A stretch of 64,000 nt of DNA, from assembly GCA_040751755.1 (NCBI GenBank), contig JBFMHC010000026.1, positions 38,470-102,469 on the forward strand. Direction: 5' to 3'. Made by a program: the position numbers and the translations under genes. This document shows, piece after piece, positions 63,468 to 64,000 of this stretch (position 1 is the stretch's first letter; every line of letters starts with the position of its first letter). Under the pieces are notes generated by a model. The model worked only from the letters and a program-made list of their open reading frames with translations, had not been told where the DNA came from and searched no databases. This stretch comes from PFJX01 sp040751755. Lineage in GTDB: Bacteria; Pseudomonadota; Gammaproteobacteria; Burkholderiales; Thiobacillaceae.

Positions 63468-63875
63468 ATGCAGCCACAAAGCACAAAAACGTGGGTCAAG
63501 TCATTGTACTCGGGGAATCCGCAAGTATTGGCGGTTGCATTGGTGCATGCGGAAAAACTTGTGGCGCATCTTACCTCTGTCTGGAATCGGGCTAAAAACA
63601 AGTCGCCTGTATACGTGGATCGGTATCGTGAATTGGTGAGGGTTGCAGACATTGAAATATCCAATGTCTTGGAGAAGGCCGGTGGAATTCCTTGTAGACA
63701 GGGGTGTAATTATTGTTGCCGAAACGAAAAGATTCCCGTCACCGATACAGAGGCGGTGTTGATCGTGAGGCACATCGAAGATGTATTGGCTGAGCCGGTG
63801 CGCGAACGTGTTATCCAATCCATTTTGTCTGCCGGCCGGACGAGCGATTTGGCAAGCGAGCCGTGTGCTTTTCTT
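63468..63875 (+). pseudogene. YkgJ-type cysteine-cluster protein, 5' part, cut by a probable IS end
   Basis: The frame runs from ATG 63468 past 63876 with no stop to the window edge. Residues 75-90 contain the Cys cluster signature CRQGCNYCCRNEKIP, and EPCAFLR near residue 135 matches the next family block C-x-F-L. The family then needs a G-x-C-x(I/V)Y-x-RP-x2-C run, but here the reading turns into EPLHYPAHSFVATS, unlike the family. The change falls exactly at AGGGAACCTCTGCAC (63876-63890), so the rest is probably a mobile element. The region is less GC-rich than its surroundings. Function of YkgJ proteins: zinc or Fe chelating, not established. Confidence 0.7.
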
Positions 63876-64000
63876 AGGGAACCTCTGCACTACCCCGCCC
63901 ACTCGTTCGTGGCGACGAGTTCAGGGTCAATATCGTTTCGTAGGATGGGATCGAAACAGATGCTGAACGGTTCTTGGGCTCCAGCAAGCCCCTTCGTGGG
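63876..64000. mobile_element. possible left end of an IS5-like insertion sequence
   Basis: AGGGAACCTCTGCAC at 63876 looks like the terminal inverted repeat of IS5-type elements that I recall from betaproteobacteria. The following 110 bp encode no recognised protein; no transposase can be seen because the window ends. A partly matching AGGGAACCGCTG occurs at 61483-61494. Identification rests on pattern only. Confidence 0.45.

Overview
The window is GC-rich, densely coded DNA from a diazotrophic proteobacterium. The combination points to a betaproteobacterium, perhaps Rhodocyclales or Nitrosomonadales; this is inference. The pointers are NifL-NifA control, an rnf-nif block ordered much like the minor nif cluster of Azotobacter vinelandii, an exosortase with an EpsA-type regulator, and a yciB-yciI-bolA-ppiC operon. 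No ribosomal RNA, CRISPR array or complete mobile element was seen.

Layout. (1) 1-2952: partial LysM/FecR envelope protein, purT, and a small AT-richer orphan gene. (2) 3097-10303, minus strand: hydrogenase maturation operon hupK-hypA-hypB-hypF-hypC-hypD-hypE; no hydrogenase structural genes are in view. (3) 10587-19885: typA, a secreted protein of unknown function, a stand-alone PDC/Cache sensor, a DUF2934 protein with a histone-H1-like tail, an acyltransferase and a P-type ATPase. (4) 19912-24683: a NifA/sigma-54 promoter driving nifV-cysE-TPR gene-nifW-nifZ-nifM-Rrf2 regulator. (5) 24821-28563: substrate-binding protein followed 2 bp later by a GGDEF-EAL sensor. (6) 28570-33826: a sulfane-sulfur cluster (rhodanese, MFS, short CDF protein, persulfide-dioxygenase-like protein, DsrE, ArsR-rhodanese fusion) divergent from a TauE permease. 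(7) 34011-39301, minus strand: rnfABCDGE-rnfH. (8) 39560-49346: nifL-nifA-small Cys protein, C_GCAxxG_C_C protein, then nifB-fdxN-nifO-flavodiiron protein-[2Fe-2S] ferredoxin-FeSII-like protein-nifQ-draG. (9) 49549-59640: tRNA-Leu(CAG) and housekeeping genes (rnr, rlmB, hpt, mtnP, ppiC, bolA, yciI, yciB, PHP phosphatase, yciO, M50 protease, trpS). (10) 59859-64000: exosortase-EpsI fusion, epsA, a pseudopilin-like gene, and a YkgJ-type gene that appears cut by an IS end at the window edge.

How it works together. Four sigma-54 promoters with matching enhancer sites can be read directly. An NtrC-like site lies upstream of nifL, and NifA sites (TGT-N10-ACA) lie upstream of rnfA, nifB and nifV. 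This suggests a cascade: nitrogen limitation to NtrC, to NifL/NifA, then to electron supply (Rnf), cofactor synthesis (NifB, NifQ, NifV), nitrogenase maturation (NifW, NifZ, NifM) and protection. The most interesting part is the apparent oxygen-protection module inside the nifB operon. It comprises a flavodiiron protein translationally coupled to a [2Fe-2S] ferredoxin, followed by a protein closely resembling the Azotobacter Shethna FeSII protein. The operon ends in draG, for post-translational control of nitrogenase reductase.
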